A stretch of DNA of 64,000 nucleotides from positions 3,232,501-3,296,500 of the forward strand of contig NC_089557.1 of assembly GCF_040115645.1 (NCBI RefSeq), read 5' to 3'. Positions within the stretch are counted from its first letter, which is position 1, and each line of letters starts with the position of its first letter. The DNA is from Euwallacea fornicatus. Taxonomy: Eukaryota; Arthropoda; Insecta; Coleoptera; Curculionidae. Below, in pieces: positions 62,840 through 64,000 of the stretch. The notes under the pieces are model-generated. The model saw only the letters and a program-made list of their open reading frames with translations. It searched no databases and was not told the origin of the DNA. The translations under genes and the position numbers were made by a program.

Positions 62840-63260
62840 GAGCCAACATCACCATGACATACATAGGCGTACGGATTTTTCCTCGATTTGATATATTTTC
62901 AAATTGTTTATCTGGAATGGTCCACAAGAGTGTCTTGTACGCTCCTTACGTTGGTGCAAACAGGAAACTTTAGAACATCGAAAAAGGTGACAAAAACAAC
63001 ATCAAATGTAAGATCCCGGATATAAATGGCTTCTGTCCAAACGTTTTCGATGCTAACTGATGCCTGGGGGGGCGTCACTGCACTCTACTCTTCTGGGTAA
63101 AAACACCTACATTGGAGAAATAAAACACATTTCTTTAAGAAAATTAAGATTCAACTGTTTATTACTATACGTCCTAATTGATGTCCACAACCTTGTTAAC
63201 AGTTCCAGAGCAAACTTCCTCGAAAGTGAAGGTTAAACCTACAATATCTAAGTATGAATT
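62840..63260 (+). pseudogene. decayed coding-like stretch downstream of the lipase, unidentified
   Basis: In shifting plus frames the sequence reads as protein-like: SGANITMTYIGVRIFPRFD, CLSGMVHKSVLYAPYVGAN, then after a stop NIEKGDKNNIKCKIPDIN and GFCPNVFDAN, then TLLGKNTYIGEIK and VPEQTSSKVKVKPTIS. The Cys/Pro pattern loosely recalls the ML/NPC2 lipid-binding family, but this is a weak resemblance from memory. At least three stops or frameshifts separate the pieces. A competing reading is a minus-strand last exon (63237-63176), starting after an AG acceptor and ending VCSGTVNKVVDIN with AATAAA just beyond. Confidence 0.3.
63119..63124 (+). terminator. possible poly(A) signal downstream of the lipase
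   Basis: This is the first canonical AATAAA after the lipase stop, 488 bp downstream. It may instead belong to the decayed coding-like stretch. Confidence 0.3.
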
Positions 63261-64000
63261 CTCATGAATTAAAGAAAGGCGACAAATGATAATTGAACCT
63301 GAACATGGAAAAGTAGAGATGTCTTAAAAAGAACGATCACTGTTCCACCTTCCTGCTAATCTTAATCTAACTATATACTTTTACCACCGAAAACTAGACC
63401 TATATACGTTTATAATCACCTGTCTGCGCAACTCGCTAAGTACCTATAACACATTTACTTCTTAATTACATACATGGAAGATTTATTAAGATTAGTCTTC
63501 GTAAACCAGCTAGTAAACGTTTTGCTCTTGGTGTTTTAAGATCAGATTTCAAAAATAAAAAATGTTGAACTTAAACTGGAAGAGGGCGATAAAAGAAGTT
63601 AAACACCAATTAAGTCGTTAAATTTAAATATGTTTTGAATTGAATAAATAGTGAAAAAAAATTATCTAAAAAATTAAGCTTTGTTTAAAGTAATTCACAT
63701 TCTCAAAGAATGGAAATTGCCATGAACGATAAACAATAGCGCAAAAATCTGAAGAGAGTTGTTTTGAACATCGCGTACTATCGCCGGTTTACAACTTAAT
63801 TAGTTATACCCTAAATTGATATTTCATTATATAATTTCATCAAGAAGAAAGCATTTTATGCATCTCTGAAGCATATAAAAAGAGATATTTATGCATTCCA
63901 AAAACCTCAGATTTTTGTGGTACAAATAAAGCGATAATAATTGAAGTACAAAATTTGATTCCGAGATATTCAAAAGTACTGCTGAAAAATACAAAAATTC
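63261..64000. other. intergenic DNA to the window edge, nothing recognised
   Basis: AT-rich sequence without open frames of note. No repeat or RNA gene is seen. Confidence 0.5.

Overview
The window looks like nuclear DNA of an insect. It is AT-rich and intron-rich, with short 50-60 nt introns inside compact genes and very long introns elsewhere. It carries mariner/Tc1-type DNA transposons, MITE-like foldback elements, an insect-style MDR/P-glycoprotein pair and a secreted pancreatic-type lipase. A beetle is my best guess, but that is inference; nothing in the sequence fixes the order. I saw no prokaryotic genes, CRISPR array or convincing tRNA/rRNA.

Region 1 (1 to about 34.3 kb) is mostly one minus-strand intron. 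Three coding exons of a stomatin/band-7 (MEC-2-like) gene can be read: 34302-34182 (candidate start codon at 34251), a 12-nt microexon at 34100-34089, and the membrane-hairpin exon at 2432-2326. Their phases join perfectly. The rest of the gene lies left of the window. The 31.7-kb intron between the last two exons holds a 567-bp foldback, a mariner whose transposase is interrupted by a 181-bp poly(A)-tailed retro-insertion, a decayed tandem array, a 1.7-kb element with about 546-bp terminal inverted repeats, a Tc1-like relic, a mariner relic, and low-complexity or repeat-derived DNA.

Region 2 (34.4-46.3 kb) is gene-poor. It holds a 523-bp foldback element, a motif-rich degenerate repeat field, a cecropia-like mariner relic with matching ends, a MITE-like element, and a weak candidate promoter/5' exon for the stomatin-like gene.

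Region 3 (46.3-59.5 kb) holds two complete full-length ABCB (MDR/P-glycoprotein) transporter genes arranged tail to tail. ABCB gene 1 is on plus (46319-52371, 24 exons, 1255 aa). ABCB gene 2 is on minus (59508-52718, 25 exons, 1257 aa). Most exon lengths are identical between them, so they are an inverted tandem duplication. Their stop codons are 346 bp apart and their poly(A) signals about 60 bp apart. Gene 2 has two GC-AG introns, each supported by exon lengths identical to gene 1. Both proteins keep every nucleotide-binding motif and are probably active xenobiotic exporters.

Region 4 (60.9-62.6 kb) holds a six-exon plus-strand gene for a 346-aa secreted lipase of the pancreatic lipase/phospholipase A1 family, with an intact Ser-Asp-His triad. 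A decayed coding-like stretch follows it. ABC efflux pumps and a secreted lipase side by side would fit a gut or detoxification setting, but I see no evidence of co-regulation.

I found no clearly new biological system. The most notable points are the 12-nt microexon with an in-frame retainable intron, the two GC-AG introns, the inverted ABCB pair with abutting 3' ends, and the very long-TIR transposon derivative.
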